Part shown: positions 1 to 6,991 of the stretch, piece after piece
Layout: each line of letters opens with the position of its first letter
Numbering within the stretch: the stretch's first letter is position 1
Source of the DNA: an uncultured Collinsella sp.
Lineage (GTDB): Bacteria; Actinomycetota; Coriobacteriia; Coriobacteriales; Coriobacteriaceae
Direction: 5' to 3'
NCBI GenBank assembly: GCA_900544465.1
Contig: UQVT01000030.1
Location: 1 to 14,930 of the forward strand
DNA length: 14,930 nt
Made by a program: the position numbers and the translations under genes
Notes under the pieces: generated by a model
The model's input: only the letters and a program-made list of their open reading frames with translations
What the model was told of the DNA's origin: nothing
The model's database searches: none

Positions 1-2
1 GC

Positions 3-161
3 GAGCTGGGTGAGCGCGAGGCCGGCGAGCGTATTCACGATTGGAATCTGGTCGAGCAGGGCCTTACCGAGGAGGAGGCGCGCCAGGAGGCAAGCCGCTG
101 CCTGCGTTGCGACCACTTTGGTTTTGGCGCGTTCCGCGGAGGGAGGAACCTGGAATGGTAG
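3..161 (+). CDS. C-terminal end of a GltD-like FAD/NAD(P)-dependent oxidoreductase (5' end outside window)
   Basis: This open frame enters from the left edge and stops at TAG 159-161, giving 52 residues. The visible tail contains an EEARQEASRCLRCDHFG stretch and ends in GAFRGGRNLEW. A CLRC pair followed by such a tail is typical of the C-terminus of glutamate-synthase-small-subunit-like flavoproteins that partner with [FeFe] hydrogenases or other Fe-S enzymes; this is family knowledge. The hydrogenase start ATG (155) lies inside this gene's last codons in another frame, a 7-nt overlap that implies translational coupling. The likely role is to pass electrons between NAD(P)H and the hydrogenase. 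The FAD and NAD domains lie outside the window, so the exact subfamily cannot be assigned. Confidence 0.72.
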   Translation, partial: ELGEREAGERIHDWNLVEQGLTEEEARQEASRCLRCDHFGFGAFRGGRNLEW

Positions 162-1966
162 AGCTCAACAACCCCACTGTCAGCGATAACACCGAAAGCG
201 GAGCACTCAATATGGTCAAGCTCACTATCGATAATTGCGAGGTCGTGGTGCCCGAGCACACCACGATCCTGGACGCGGCCAAGTCCGTCGGTATCCAGAT
301 TCCCACCCTGTGCTACCTGCGCGATCTAAACGAGATCGGCGGCTGCCGCGTGTGCGTGGTCGAGGTTGAGGGCTGTGACCAGCTGGTTGCCGCCTGCAAC
401 AACTACGTGCTCGACGGCATGGTGGTCCACACCAACAGCCCCAAGGCCCGCGAGGCGCGTCGCACCAACGTGCAGCTGCTACTGTCCCAACACGACTCGC
501 GCTGTACGAGCTGCGTGCGCAGTGGTAACTGCAACCTGCAGACCATCGCCAACGACCTGGGCATCTTCTATCTGCCGTACGAGCAGCACCTGGCGCGCGA
601 GGGCTGGGACTTCGATTTCCCCATCATCCGCGATAACGACAAGTGCATTAAATGCATGCGCTGCATCAAGGTGTGCGAGAGCGTGCAGGGCTTAGGGATT
701 TGGGACCTGACCAACCGCGCCACGCATACCGCCGTGGGCACCCGCGGGCGCGCGCCGATCGGCAAGACCGATTGCGTCGCGTGTGGTCAGTGCATCACGC
801 ATTGTCCGACGGGCGCCCTGCGCGAGCGTGACGATACCGAGACCGTGTTCGACGCCATCGCCGATCCCGACAAGATCGTGCTGGCGCAGATTGCGCCGGC
901 CGTGCGTAGCGCCTGGGGCGAGGAGCTCGGCATTCCGCGCGATGAGGCCACCGTCGAGCGCCTGGCCTGTGCGCTGCGCCGCGTGGGCTTTGAGTACGTG
1001 TTCGACACCGATTTCTCGGCCGACCTCACCATTATGGAGGAGGGCTCCGAGCTGCTCGAGCGCCTGGGTAAGGCCGCCAAGGGCGAGGGCGACAGCCGCA
1101 GCTGGCCCATGTTCACGAGCTGCTGCCCGGGCTGGGTACGCTTTGTGAAGGCGCGTTACCCCGAGTTTGTCGACAGCCTGTCCACGTCCAAGTCGCCGCA
1201 GCAGATGTTCGGCGCCATCGCCAAGACCTACTACGCCAAGGTGCTGGGCGTGGAGCCCGAGCGCCTGTTTGTGGTGTCCGTGATGCCGTGCACGGCCAAG
1301 AAGGCCGAGTGCGCGCTGCCGAGCATGGTGGGCGAGGGCGGCACGCCCGATGTGGACGTTGCGCTGACGGTGCGCGAGATGGTGCGCATGGTCCGCGCGA
1401 GCCACGTGAGCGTGGATACGCTAGTTGAGGAGCCGCTCGATACGCCGCTGGGCTTTGGCACGGGTGCGGGTGTGATCTTTGGCGCCACGGGCGGCGTGAT
1501 GGAGGCCGCCGTGCGCTCGGCCTATTACCTGGTGACGGGCAAGAACCCCGACGCCGACTTCTTTACCGATGTGCGCGGCCTGGACGGCTGGAAGGAGGCC
1601 GTGGCCGATATCGATGGCACCAAGGTGCGCGTCGCCGTGGCACACGGGCTGGGCAACGCTGCCCGTCTGCTCGACGCGATTCGCGACGGCCGCGTGAGCT
1701 ATGACTTCGTTGAGGTTATGGCGTGCCCGGGCGGCTGCGTCGGTGGCGGCGGTCAGCCCATCCACGACGGCTGCGAGCTGGCAGCCGAGCGTGGCCAGGT
1801 GCTCTGGGGCCTGGATGCCGCTGCGGACATTCGTTTCTCGCACGAGAATCCCGATGTCCAGGCGTGCTACCGCGAGTTCTTGGGCGAGCCGCTCTCGTCG
1901 CTGGCTGAGGATCTGCTGCATACCGACCATCACGCATGGACGATGCCTAACGAGGGGACGTGCTAG
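155..1966 (+). CDS. hydA: [FeFe] hydrogenase, multi-cluster catalytic subunit
   Basis: Catalyses reversible H2 formation or oxidation in the cytoplasm; 603 residues. Domains run in order. An N-terminal [2Fe-2S] domain has Cys53, 64, 67 and 81. A His-Cys [4Fe-4S] site has His113, Cys117, 120 and 126. A 2[4Fe-4S] ferredoxin domain has Cys164/167/170/174 and Cys207/210/213/217. The H-cluster domain follows with TSCCPGW (Cys323/324), MPCTAKKAE (Cys379) and MACPGGCVGGGGQP (Cys524/528). A short small-subunit-like tail ends the protein. All H-cluster ligands are present, so it should be active. The order matches the CpI (M3) architecture. The GltD-like gene directly upstream suggests the glutamate-synthase-linked group (A2), which is inference. 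ATG 155 was chosen because GGGAGG at 141-146 precedes it. ATG 212, giving MVKLTIDNCEV, is closer to typical family starts and is a real alternative. Confidence 0.96.
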   Translation: MVELNNPTVSDNTESGALNMVKLTIDNCEVVVPEHTTILDAAKSVGIQIPTLCYLRDLNEIGGCRVCVVEVEGCDQLVAACNNYVLDGMVVHTNSPKAREARRTNVQLLLSQHDSRCTSCVRSGNCNLQTIANDLGIFYLPYEQHLAREGWDFDFPIIRDNDKCIKCMRCIKVCESVQGLGIWDLTNRATHTAVGTRGRAPIGKTDCVACGQCITHCPTGALRERDDTETVFDAIADPDKIVLAQIAPAVRSAWGEELGIPRDEATVERLACALRRVGFEYVFDTDFSADLTIMEEGSELLERLGKAAKGEGDSRSWPMFTSCCPGWVRFVKARYPEFVDSLSTSKSPQQMFGAIAKTYYAKVLGVEPERLFVVSVMPCTAKKAECALPSMVGEGGTPDVDVALTVREMVRMVRASHVSVDTLVEEPLDTPLGFGTGAGVIFGATGGVMEAAVRSAYYLVTGKNPDADFFTDVRGLDGWKEAVADIDGTKVRVAVAHGLGNAARLLDAIRDGRVSYDFVEVMACPGGCVGGGGQPIHDGCELAAERGQVLWGLDAAADIRFSHENPDVQACYREFLGEPLSSLAEDLLHTDHHAWTMPNEGTC

Positions 1967-1968
1967 CG

Positions 1969-3024
1969 ATGCGCGCGTTTGATGTTGAGCTGTCGCGCCG
2001 GGGGTTTGCCTCGGCGCTTGCCGCGGGTGCGCTGTCGCTTGCACTCGCGGGCTGTGGCGGCGGGGCTGCCGGTGCCGGGTCCGCCGCGGGCTCGGCTGCC
2101 ACGGACGGCGCCGGTGCTGCTGCAGAGCCGGTCGAGGTGCGCGTCGCCTCGCTCAAGGGGCCGACCTCGATTGGTCTGGTGCAGTTTATGGACCGGGCAG
2201 CCGATGGCGAGACGGACAATGAGTTCGACTTTGCGATCAATACTGCCGCCGATGAGATTGTGCCCAAGGTCATTCAGGACGATATCGATATCGCCCTGGT
2301 GCCCGCCAACGTGGCGAGCGTACTCTACAACAAGACTGAGGGTGCGGTGCAGGTCATCGACATCAACACGCTGGGCGTGCTGAACGTGGTGACGGGTAAC
2401 GCGAGTGTGGCCTCGTTTGGCGATCTGGCGGGCCATACCGTCTATATGACGGGCAAGGGCACCACGCCGGAGTACGTCATGAACTACCTGCTGGAGCGCG
2501 CGGGCTTGGCCGGTCAGGTGGCGCTCGAGTTTAAGAGCGAGCCTACCGAGGTGCTCTCGGTGCTGCTTGCCGATCCGTCTGCCGTGGGCGTGCTGCCCGA
2601 GCCGTTCAAGACCGCTGCCATCGCAAAGAGCGAAGGCAAGCTGTCGGCGCCGGTGAGTCTGACCGATGTGTGGGATGAGCTGGCGGGCGACACGGGCTCC
2701 CGTTTGCTGACGGGCGTGACCGTGGTGCGTCGGGCCTTTGCCGAGGAGCATCCCGAGGCCGTGGCGGAATTCCTGAGCTGCCATGCTGCGAGCGTTGAGG
2801 ACGTGAACGCGGCGCCGGCGGACTGGGCTCAGGCCGTGGTCGATGCGGGTATCGTGGATAACGCCGCGATTGCCGAAAAAGCGATTCCCGGGTGCATGCT
2901 CGTGTGCCAGACGGGGAGGGATATGAAGGCGGCGCTCGGTGGGTGCCTGCAGGTGCTGGCCGATGCGGACGCGAGCGCCGTGGGCGGCAAGCTCCCGGCT
3001 GACGATTTCTACTACATGGAGTAG
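1969..3024 (+). CDS. NitT/TauT-type ABC transporter substrate-binding lipoprotein with Tat-like signal
   Basis: Extracytoplasmic solute receptor of 351 residues. The N-terminus has a twin-arginine motif SRRGF (Arg10-Arg11), a hydrophobic stretch, and a lipobox LAGC with Cys29, so it should be a membrane-anchored lipoprotein possibly exported folded through Tat. A low-complexity Gly/Ala linker follows. The mature part has features of the NMT1/SsuA/TauA-like fold: an LKGPTSIGLVQF opening, DDIDIALVPANVASVLYNKTEG, and GHTVYMTGKGTTPEYVMNYLL. ATG 1969 follows GAGGGGA (1952-1958), and only 2 nt separate it from the hydrogenase stop. A GTG at 1960 sits too close to that SD. The next gene supplies permease and ATPase. 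The substrate cannot be read from sequence. The family handles sulfonates, nitrate, HMP and similar small solutes, and operon position suggests a link to redox or Fe-S metabolism (inference). Confidence 0.88.
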   Translation: MRAFDVELSRRGFASALAAGALSLALAGCGGGAAGAGSAAGSAATDGAGAAAEPVEVRVASLKGPTSIGLVQFMDRAADGETDNEFDFAINTAADEIVPKVIQDDIDIALVPANVASVLYNKTEGAVQVIDINTLGVLNVVTGNASVASFGDLAGHTVYMTGKGTTPEYVMNYLLERAGLAGQVALEFKSEPTEVLSVLLADPSAVGVLPEPFKTAAIAKSEGKLSAPVSLTDVWDELAGDTGSRLLTGVTVVRRAFAEEHPEAVAEFLSCHAASVEDVNAAPADWAQAVVDAGIVDNAAIAEKAIPGCMLVCQTGRDMKAALGGCLQVLADADASAVGGKLPADDFYYME

Positions 3025-3027
3025 CCC

Positions 3028-4404
3028 GTGCGTGCGTTTGCTCGACAAATGGCAGAGCGTATGAAGGCGGTGGCGGCAGCAGGTGCCGTTGCCGCCTTTT
3101 GGCTTGCCGTGTGGGTGCTGGTGGCGGGTCTCGTGGCGCAGCCGTTGATTTTGCCGGGGCCGGGCGCTGTCGTGGTGGCGTTGCTACGACTGGTATGCGA
3201 TGCCGGCACATGGGCGATTCTGGCAGGCTCGGGTGCGCGTATCTTGGGCGGGCTGGCGCTTGCCGCGGTGTGCGGCGTCGTGATGGCGGGAGCCTCGGTG
3301 CGGTCGCTGACGTTTGCCCGCTTGGTGGCGCCTGCGCTTTCGTTTGTTAAGGCGACACCGGTTGCCTGCGTGGTGGTCCTGCTGCTCATTTGGTTGGGGT
3401 CGGCGCGCGTGAGCATCGCCGCGGTCTTTTTGATGGCGCTGCCGGGCGTGTATTTTTCGCTGGTCGAGGGTTTGACGCAGGTTGATCAGTCGCTGGAGCA
3501 GATGTTTCATCTGCATGGCGTGCGGGGTTGGCGTCTGTTTTGCGCCCATACCTGGCGCGAGGTCCTGCCGTTTGTGCTTTCGTGCGCGCGTGCCGTGATC
3601 GGCATGAGCTGGAAGGCCGGCGTGGCGGCGGAGCTCATCGGCATGGCGACGGGCACCGTGGGCGAGCGCATCTATCAGGCGAAGCTGCTCATCGAGACGG
3701 CTGACCTGCTGGCGTGGACCGTGCTGGTCGTGGCGGCATCGTGGGCATGCGAGCGCGTGCTGGTGTGGTTGCTGCGGGCTTCGGGGCCCGTGGCGTGGCG
3801 AACTGCCGTGCGGGCGCATGGGCATGGACTGCGCGGGCGTACAGGGGCTGCGAGCGATGGTGCTGCAGCGGAGCTTGCGCTTGCCGTGGGCGATCGCGCG
3901 CCTTGGGCGCCGGCGCTCGACGGGCTGGTGCTTCATGTGCCCGCCGGTGGACGCACCTGTGTGATGGGCGCTTCGGGCGTGGGCAAGTCGACGTTGCTTG
4001 CGCTGGCGGCGGGGGAGTGCGCACCGTGCTCCATGGTGTTTCAGGATGTGCGCCTGGTCGAGGACGCTTCTGCCTTGGATAATGTGCTGGTGTGCGCCGA
4101 CGCGCGCGTGGATGCCTCGAGTGCCGCAGCCCTGTTGCGCCTGCTGGTACCGGGGATCGATGTGCATGCACGCGTGGCTGAGCTCTCGGGTGGGCAGCGT
4201 CGTCGCGTCGAGATTGCCCGAGCCCTGCTGTGCCCGGGCGGCGTAGTGATTCTGGACGAGCCCTTTACCGGTCTAGACATCGCTGCGCGCGACGCATGCG
4301 CCGAGGTCGTGCTCGACTTGCTCGACGGCCGCATGCTGTTGCTTGCCACGCACGATGCCGCTGACGCTCGGGCCCTCGATATCTCGGATATCATCACGCT
4401 CTAA
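3028..4404 (+). CDS. Fused ABC permease and ATPase (SsuC-SsuB-like) in one chain
   Basis: A 458-residue membrane protein joining two subunits that are normally separate. Residues about 12-250 are a binding-protein-dependent permease with several hydrophobic helices and an EAA-like cytoplasmic loop (around His161 to Pro181, with Gly164). A charged linker of roughly 40 residues follows. The ATPase has Walker A GASGVGKST (314-322), Q-loop Gln339, signature LSGGQ (386-390), Walker B ILDE (Asp410, Glu411) and H-loop His442. All catalytic motifs are intact. The Walker A Lys to Q-loop distance is only 19 residues, against about 40 in MalK, so the usual beta-hairpin insert is missing. The start is GTG 3028, 3 nt after the receptor gene, with GGAG at 3018-3021. 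ATG 3049 or 3061 are alternatives. It presumably homodimerises to make a full transporter with the upstream lipoprotein. Confidence 0.9.
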   Translation: MRAFARQMAERMKAVAAAGAVAAFWLAVWVLVAGLVAQPLILPGPGAVVVALLRLVCDAGTWAILAGSGARILGGLALAAVCGVVMAGASVRSLTFARLVAPALSFVKATPVACVVVLLLIWLGSARVSIAAVFLMALPGVYFSLVEGLTQVDQSLEQMFHLHGVRGWRLFCAHTWREVLPFVLSCARAVIGMSWKAGVAAELIGMATGTVGERIYQAKLLIETADLLAWTVLVVAASWACERVLVWLLRASGPVAWRTAVRAHGHGLRGRTGAASDGAAAELALAVGDRAPWAPALDGLVLHVPAGGRTCVMGASGVGKSTLLALAAGECAPCSMVFQDVRLVEDASALDNVLVCADARVDASSAAALLRLLVPGIDVHARVAELSGGQRRRVEIARALLCPGGVVILDEPFTGLDIAARDACAEVVLDLLDGRMLLLATHDAADARALDISDIITL

Positions 4405-4472
4405 AATCCATTTCAGGCGCTAACTCAACAATAAAATGATTCGTTTTCTTCTGTCTCCATGGGGTCGGGTAT

Positions 4473-4517
4473 GGTATTCTATCTACGGGGTAATACTTAG
4501 GATTACAAAGTAATACC
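4473..4517 (+). promoter_or_regulatory. Repeat-containing probable operator/promoter of the antitoxin gene
   Basis: The 226-nt gap between the ABC gene and the antitoxin holds GTAATAC twice as a direct repeat (4490-4496 and 4510-4516), exactly 20 bp apart. The outer pair GGTATT (4473-4478) and AATACC (4512-4517) is an inverted repeat. TATTCT at 4475-4480 could be a -10 box, but no convincing -35 was seen. Repeats near two helical turns apart fit a dimeric or tetrameric ribbon-helix-helix repressor, as in autoregulated RelB/DinJ operons. This is inference. Nothing else is recognisable between 4405 and 4630. Confidence 0.35.
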
Positions 4518-4630
4518 AACGCCGTAGAACAAACTCCAGATGCGGGCCAATCGGGTTGCCTTCACAGCCCGTCGCCCAGCCGCGTGGCCCGCATCCACCC
4601 GCACCACCGTCGTTTCAAGAAGGAAGCGCC

Positions 4631-4834
4631 ATGGCAGAACACATGACCCCGGTTGTCGCGAAGGTTTTGCCCGAGGAAAAGGCGGCCTTCGCGGCGGCAA
4701 CCCAGCTCGTGGGCACCACACCGTCCAACGCCATCCGCATGTTCATCGCCGCTTTCAATCGCTGCGGCACCTTCCCGTTCGACATCTCGCCGAGCGGGGC
4801 TTTTGGCGCTGCGCCCGATTCTCATCAACAATGA
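4631..4834 (+). CDS. RelB/DinJ-family antitoxin, no toxin partner visible
   Basis: A 67-residue protein. The core AKVLPEEKAAFAAATQLVG, followed by TTPSNAIRMFIAAFNRCG and TFPFDI, matches the RelB/DinJ pattern: a short beta strand, a helix of the form K(x)nA, the LGLTPSxAIRMF-like turn and helix, then G(x)PFD/E. This is a ribbon-helix-helix DNA-binding dimer that normally represses its own operon and neutralises a RelE/YafQ-type RNase. The start ATG 4631 follows AGAAGGAAG at 4618-4625. An in-frame ATG at 4643 is possible. The tail after PFDI is short (SPSGAFGAAPDSHQQ) and does not look like a strong toxin-binding region. No RelE-like frame exists downstream; the palindrome at 4843-4905 and a CPBP protease follow instead. 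It may be an orphan, or may act in trans. Confidence 0.75.
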   Translation: MAEHMTPVVAKVLPEEKAAFAAATQLVGTTPSNAIRMFIAAFNRCGTFPFDISPSGAFGAAPDSHQQ

Positions 4835-4842
4835 CTGTCCCA

Positions 4843-4905
4843 AACTGCCGGCACTTGGGGACGTTCCTTTTCAGCCGGCAGTTAAGGAACGTCCCTAAGT
4901 GCCGG
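4843..4905. repeat. Bistable intergenic palindrome (REP-like element)
   Basis: Two arms of 22 nt (4848-4869 and 4884-4905) are complementary except for one position that would be a G-U pair in RNA. The loop is 14 nt. Within it, GCCGGCAGTT (4874-4883) is an exact reverse complement of AACTGCCGGC (4843-4852), so a second hairpin can form only if the first opens. The element contains the GGGACGTTCCTT core. It lies between the antitoxin stop and the SD of the CPBP protease gene (GAGGAGG, 4911-4917), where it could act as attenuator, mRNA stabiliser or REP-type mobile repeat. Confidence 0.8.
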
Positions 4906-4922
4906 GTTTTGAGGAGGTTGGC

Positions 4923-5837
4923 ATGCTCAATGCGATGGCGTGGGCGCTTGCCTGTTTTGGCGTTGTCGCTGCCGATATAGCCCTGAGCGTGGTTCTGTTT
5001 TCAGTTCTCGATGCCGTGTCGGTGCTGACGGGTTTCCCGATCGACAACCTCGATATTCAATGGTTCCAGGCTGCCGCTCAGACGGCGTCATTTTTGATGG
5101 CGCTGCTGTGGTGGCGTTATCTGTGGCCCCGCTCCTTCATGGCACGCCGGCAAGGCGAGCGCCCGCTCGGTGGGGGAGCAAGCGCGGCATGGAAGCGCAT
5201 TGCCTGCGTTGTCGTGATCGGCCTATCCATGCAGGTGGTCATTAGCTACCTATGCGACGGCGTGCTGTCGCTGCTGCCCGAGGTCGCGGCAGACTATAGC
5301 GAGCTCGTCGAGGAAACGGGCATGGGCGATACCAGCCTTCTTGCCGTCCTGACCACGGTGCTCGGCGCTCCGTTTTGCGAGGAACTGCTGGTGCGCGGCA
5401 TCATCTTTGAGTTTTCGCTGCGTGCGTTTAATCCACAGTGCCGTTCGCTCTGGAAGCGCCGGCGCCGCGCGAACGCGCAAGACGGCGCCATGGTGCCCTG
5501 GGCGGCCCCAAGCACGTGGGGTATCGCCGCGGCAATCGTGCTGCAGGCGGCCATCTTTGGCTTTATGCATATGAACTGGGTGCAGGGCTGCTATGCGGGC
5601 GCTGCCGGCCTCATTTTTGGTTGGGTGTTCGTGACCACCGGAAAGCTCCGCTACACGATCCTGCTGCACTTTGCCTTTAATGCCGGGTCGTATCTCATGG
5701 GGCTGCTGTGGTTTGTGGGCACACCGCTCGACGTTGTGGTCACGGTTGGCATCGCCGGCTTTGTGCTGGTAGAGGCGATGCGCTCGCTGCTTCGATTGCG
5801 CATTCCCGTGTCGCGCGAAGCTGATCGGTCTGAGTAA
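4923..5837 (+). CDS. CPBP-family (CAAX-like) intramembrane metalloprotease
   Basis: A 304-residue polytopic membrane protein. It shows the three family motifs in order: EExxxR as Glu153-Glu154-LLV-Arg158, the second-motif FMH with His216, and HxxxN as His249-Asn253 in LHFAFNAGSYL. These supply the metal-binding and catalytic residues of the Abi/CPBP family. Several hydrophobic segments surround them, with an N-terminal pair of helices and a basic loop near residues 65-90 and again near 175-190. ATG 4923 is preceded by GAGGAGG (4911-4917). An upstream in-frame GTG at 4899 lies inside the palindrome and has no SD. Members process prenylated proteins in eukaryotes; in bacteria they are tied to bacteriocin self-immunity, pheromone processing or stress, and the substrate here is unknown. 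It is convergent with the AraC gene, with an 8-nt gap. Confidence 0.88.
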   Translation: MLNAMAWALACFGVVAADIALSVVLFSVLDAVSVLTGFPIDNLDIQWFQAAAQTASFLMALLWWRYLWPRSFMARRQGERPLGGGASAAWKRIACVVVIGLSMQVVISYLCDGVLSLLPEVAADYSELVEETGMGDTSLLAVLTTVLGAPFCEELLVRGIIFEFSLRAFNPQCRSLWKRRRRANAQDGAMVPWAAPSTWGIAAAIVLQAAIFGFMHMNWVQGCYAGAAGLIFGWVFVTTGKLRYTILLHFAFNAGSYLMGLLWFVGTPLDVVVTVGIAGFVLVEAMRSLLRLRIPVSREADRSE

Positions 5838-5859
5838 TAACGCCTTTAATTAGACCGAT
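5824..5859. terminator. Weak inverted repeat between convergent genes
   Basis: ATCGGTCT (5824-5831) and AGACCGAT (5852-5859) are exact reverse complements separated by 20 nt. They span the stop codons of the converging protease and AraC genes, which are only 8 nt apart. This could be a bidirectional stop signal, but the loop is long and there is no T-run, so the call is tentative. Confidence 0.3.
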
Positions 5860-6838
5860 GCGTCCTGAACGCACCTGGCGTTTCGCCGAATGCTTCTTTA
5901 AATTTTGAGTAAAAGAATGACATGTTGGAGATGCCGACTTTTCGGGCTACATACTGCACGCTGCGCTCGGTGTTATTGAGAAGATATGCCGCCTCTGTGA
6001 GCTGCTGGTTGAGCTTGATTTGCGAAAACGTTTTACCGGTTTTTTGCTTGATCAAGCTGCTGAGATAGCTGGTGCTATAACCCGTATCGCTCGCAATGCT
6101 TTCGAGTGTGCAGTCGCCGTAGCTTCGCTCAATATGATTCAGAATCGACACGATGCGTTCGTCCGACATGATCGCCTGGTTATCAGTTGCGGAGCGTCGG
6201 TACAGTCCTCGAATGAGAACAAGGAATAGGCTGACGGCGAGGTGCCTCATGAGTTCATTGGAATAGGCATCTTTAAAGTGATATTCGATAAAGAGCATCT
6301 CGATGAGGCGTCGCGCATGTCGGGCGTATTCCTCTGGAAGAATGAGATATTTTCGGGCCTCGCGGTTTTTGGACACAAAATCAAATAGAAGATTCGTTAA
6401 TGGTGACGCGCCGGGTAGCTGGCTCAGGAACAACGAATCGAACATTTCTTTTTTGAAGACGATCGAAATGACGATATCATGCTCGCCCTTAACGTATGGA
6501 ACGCTTCTGACTACGCCGGTGTTGCAAATGAGCACGTCGCCCTTTTTAAGGAGTAGTCGCCGTCCGTTGACGATAAACGTGCAGACGCCGTCGTACACGT
6601 AGTTAAGCTCCATATCCCGATTGATATGAGGAGGAATATCGGTAAAGCGCGACTCCTTGATAAGGCCCACGGGGTTTTCGTCGAGAGTTTCTTTCCAATC
6701 AAACAGATAGACCTCTTCGCCGTTAATGGTTGTGGTTTCCACCCTGTTATATCGCGGGCTGAGCTCTCCCGGATGTGTGCGATGCCACTCTTCGGTCTCG
6801 GTATGCGTATAGAGCAGCTGTTTGAGATTCGAATCCAT
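5846..6838 (-). CDS. AraC-family transcriptional regulator with cupin-like sensor domain
   Basis: A 330-residue DNA-binding regulator. Residues about 65-145 form a cupin-like AraC ligand-binding region (DMELNYVYDGVCTFIVNGRR then LLLKKGDVLICNTG). Residues about 228-328 form the double helix-turn-helix: the first HTH is around IASDTGYSTSYLSSLIKQKT, the second around VARKVGISNMSFFYSKFKEA, and it ends FGETPGAFR as expected. ATG at 6836-6838 has GGAG upstream on the minus strand. It is divergent from the phospho-beta-glucosidase/PTS operon across a 153-nt region, the usual layout for a local activator, so it most likely responds to the incoming beta-glucoside or its phosphate. The inducer is not determinable here. 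The middle section (150-225), with no DNA-binding motif, probably mediates dimerisation. Confidence 0.92.
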   Translation of the reverse strand: MDSNLKQLLYTHTETEEWHRTHPGELSPRYNRVETTTINGEEVYLFDWKETLDENPVGLIKESRFTDIPPHINRDMELNYVYDGVCTFIVNGRRLLLKKGDVLICNTGVVRSVPYVKGEHDIVISIVFKKEMFDSLFLSQLPGASPLTNLLFDFVSKNREARKYLILPEEYARHARRLIEMLFIEYHFKDAYSNELMRHLAVSLFLVLIRGLYRRSATDNQAIMSDERIVSILNHIERSYGDCTLESIASDTGYSTSYLSSLIKQKTGKTFSQIKLNQQLTEAAYLLNNTERSVQYVARKVGISNMSFFYSKFKEAFGETPGAFRTHRSN

Positions 6839-6991
6839 GGGGTGCTCCAGGGGTGAACGGTAGAATCGATGCCTTAAACGGTATTATATCTAAAAAAATG
6901 TTATAAACAAACGCTTTCTATGCGATATCTTATGCATCTTGTTCTTCCTAGTATTGGGTTATCCGCTGGAGCATCCGATCAAGGAGGGCAA
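6839..6991. promoter_or_regulatory. Divergent AraC / beta-glucoside operon control region
   Basis: This AT-rich 153-nt gap must carry both promoters. Visible elements are ACAAACGCTTT (6907-6917) and TATGC twice in the same orientation (6919-6923 and 6931-6935), 12 bp apart, which is compatible with AraC-type direct half-sites. TAGTAT at 6949-6954 is a possible -10 for the + strand operon, without a convincing -35, as expected for an activator-dependent promoter. The SD AAGGAGGG (6981-6988) precedes the hydrolase ATG at 6992. The boxes are suggestions, not proof. Confidence 0.45.

Noticed and set aside
692..1405. 237-codon frame on the minus strand
   Set aside because: It lies wholly within the hydrogenase, is rich in His/Arg/Ala as expected for the antisense of GC-rich coding DNA, and has no family motif.
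1963..3048. 361-codon frame on the minus strand
   Set aside because: Antisense shadow of the receptor gene; composition is typical of high-GC shadows and no SD precedes it.
4843..4905. Palindrome as a Rho-independent terminator of the antitoxin
   Set aside because: The right arm is followed by only GTTTTGAGG and then the SD of the next gene, so a switch or repeat role fits better, although weak termination is not excluded.
4540..4980. 146-codon + strand frame spanning antitoxin and palindrome
   Set aside because: Arg/Pro-rich frame overlapping the well-supported antitoxin and protease starts; it reads through the palindrome and shows no domain.
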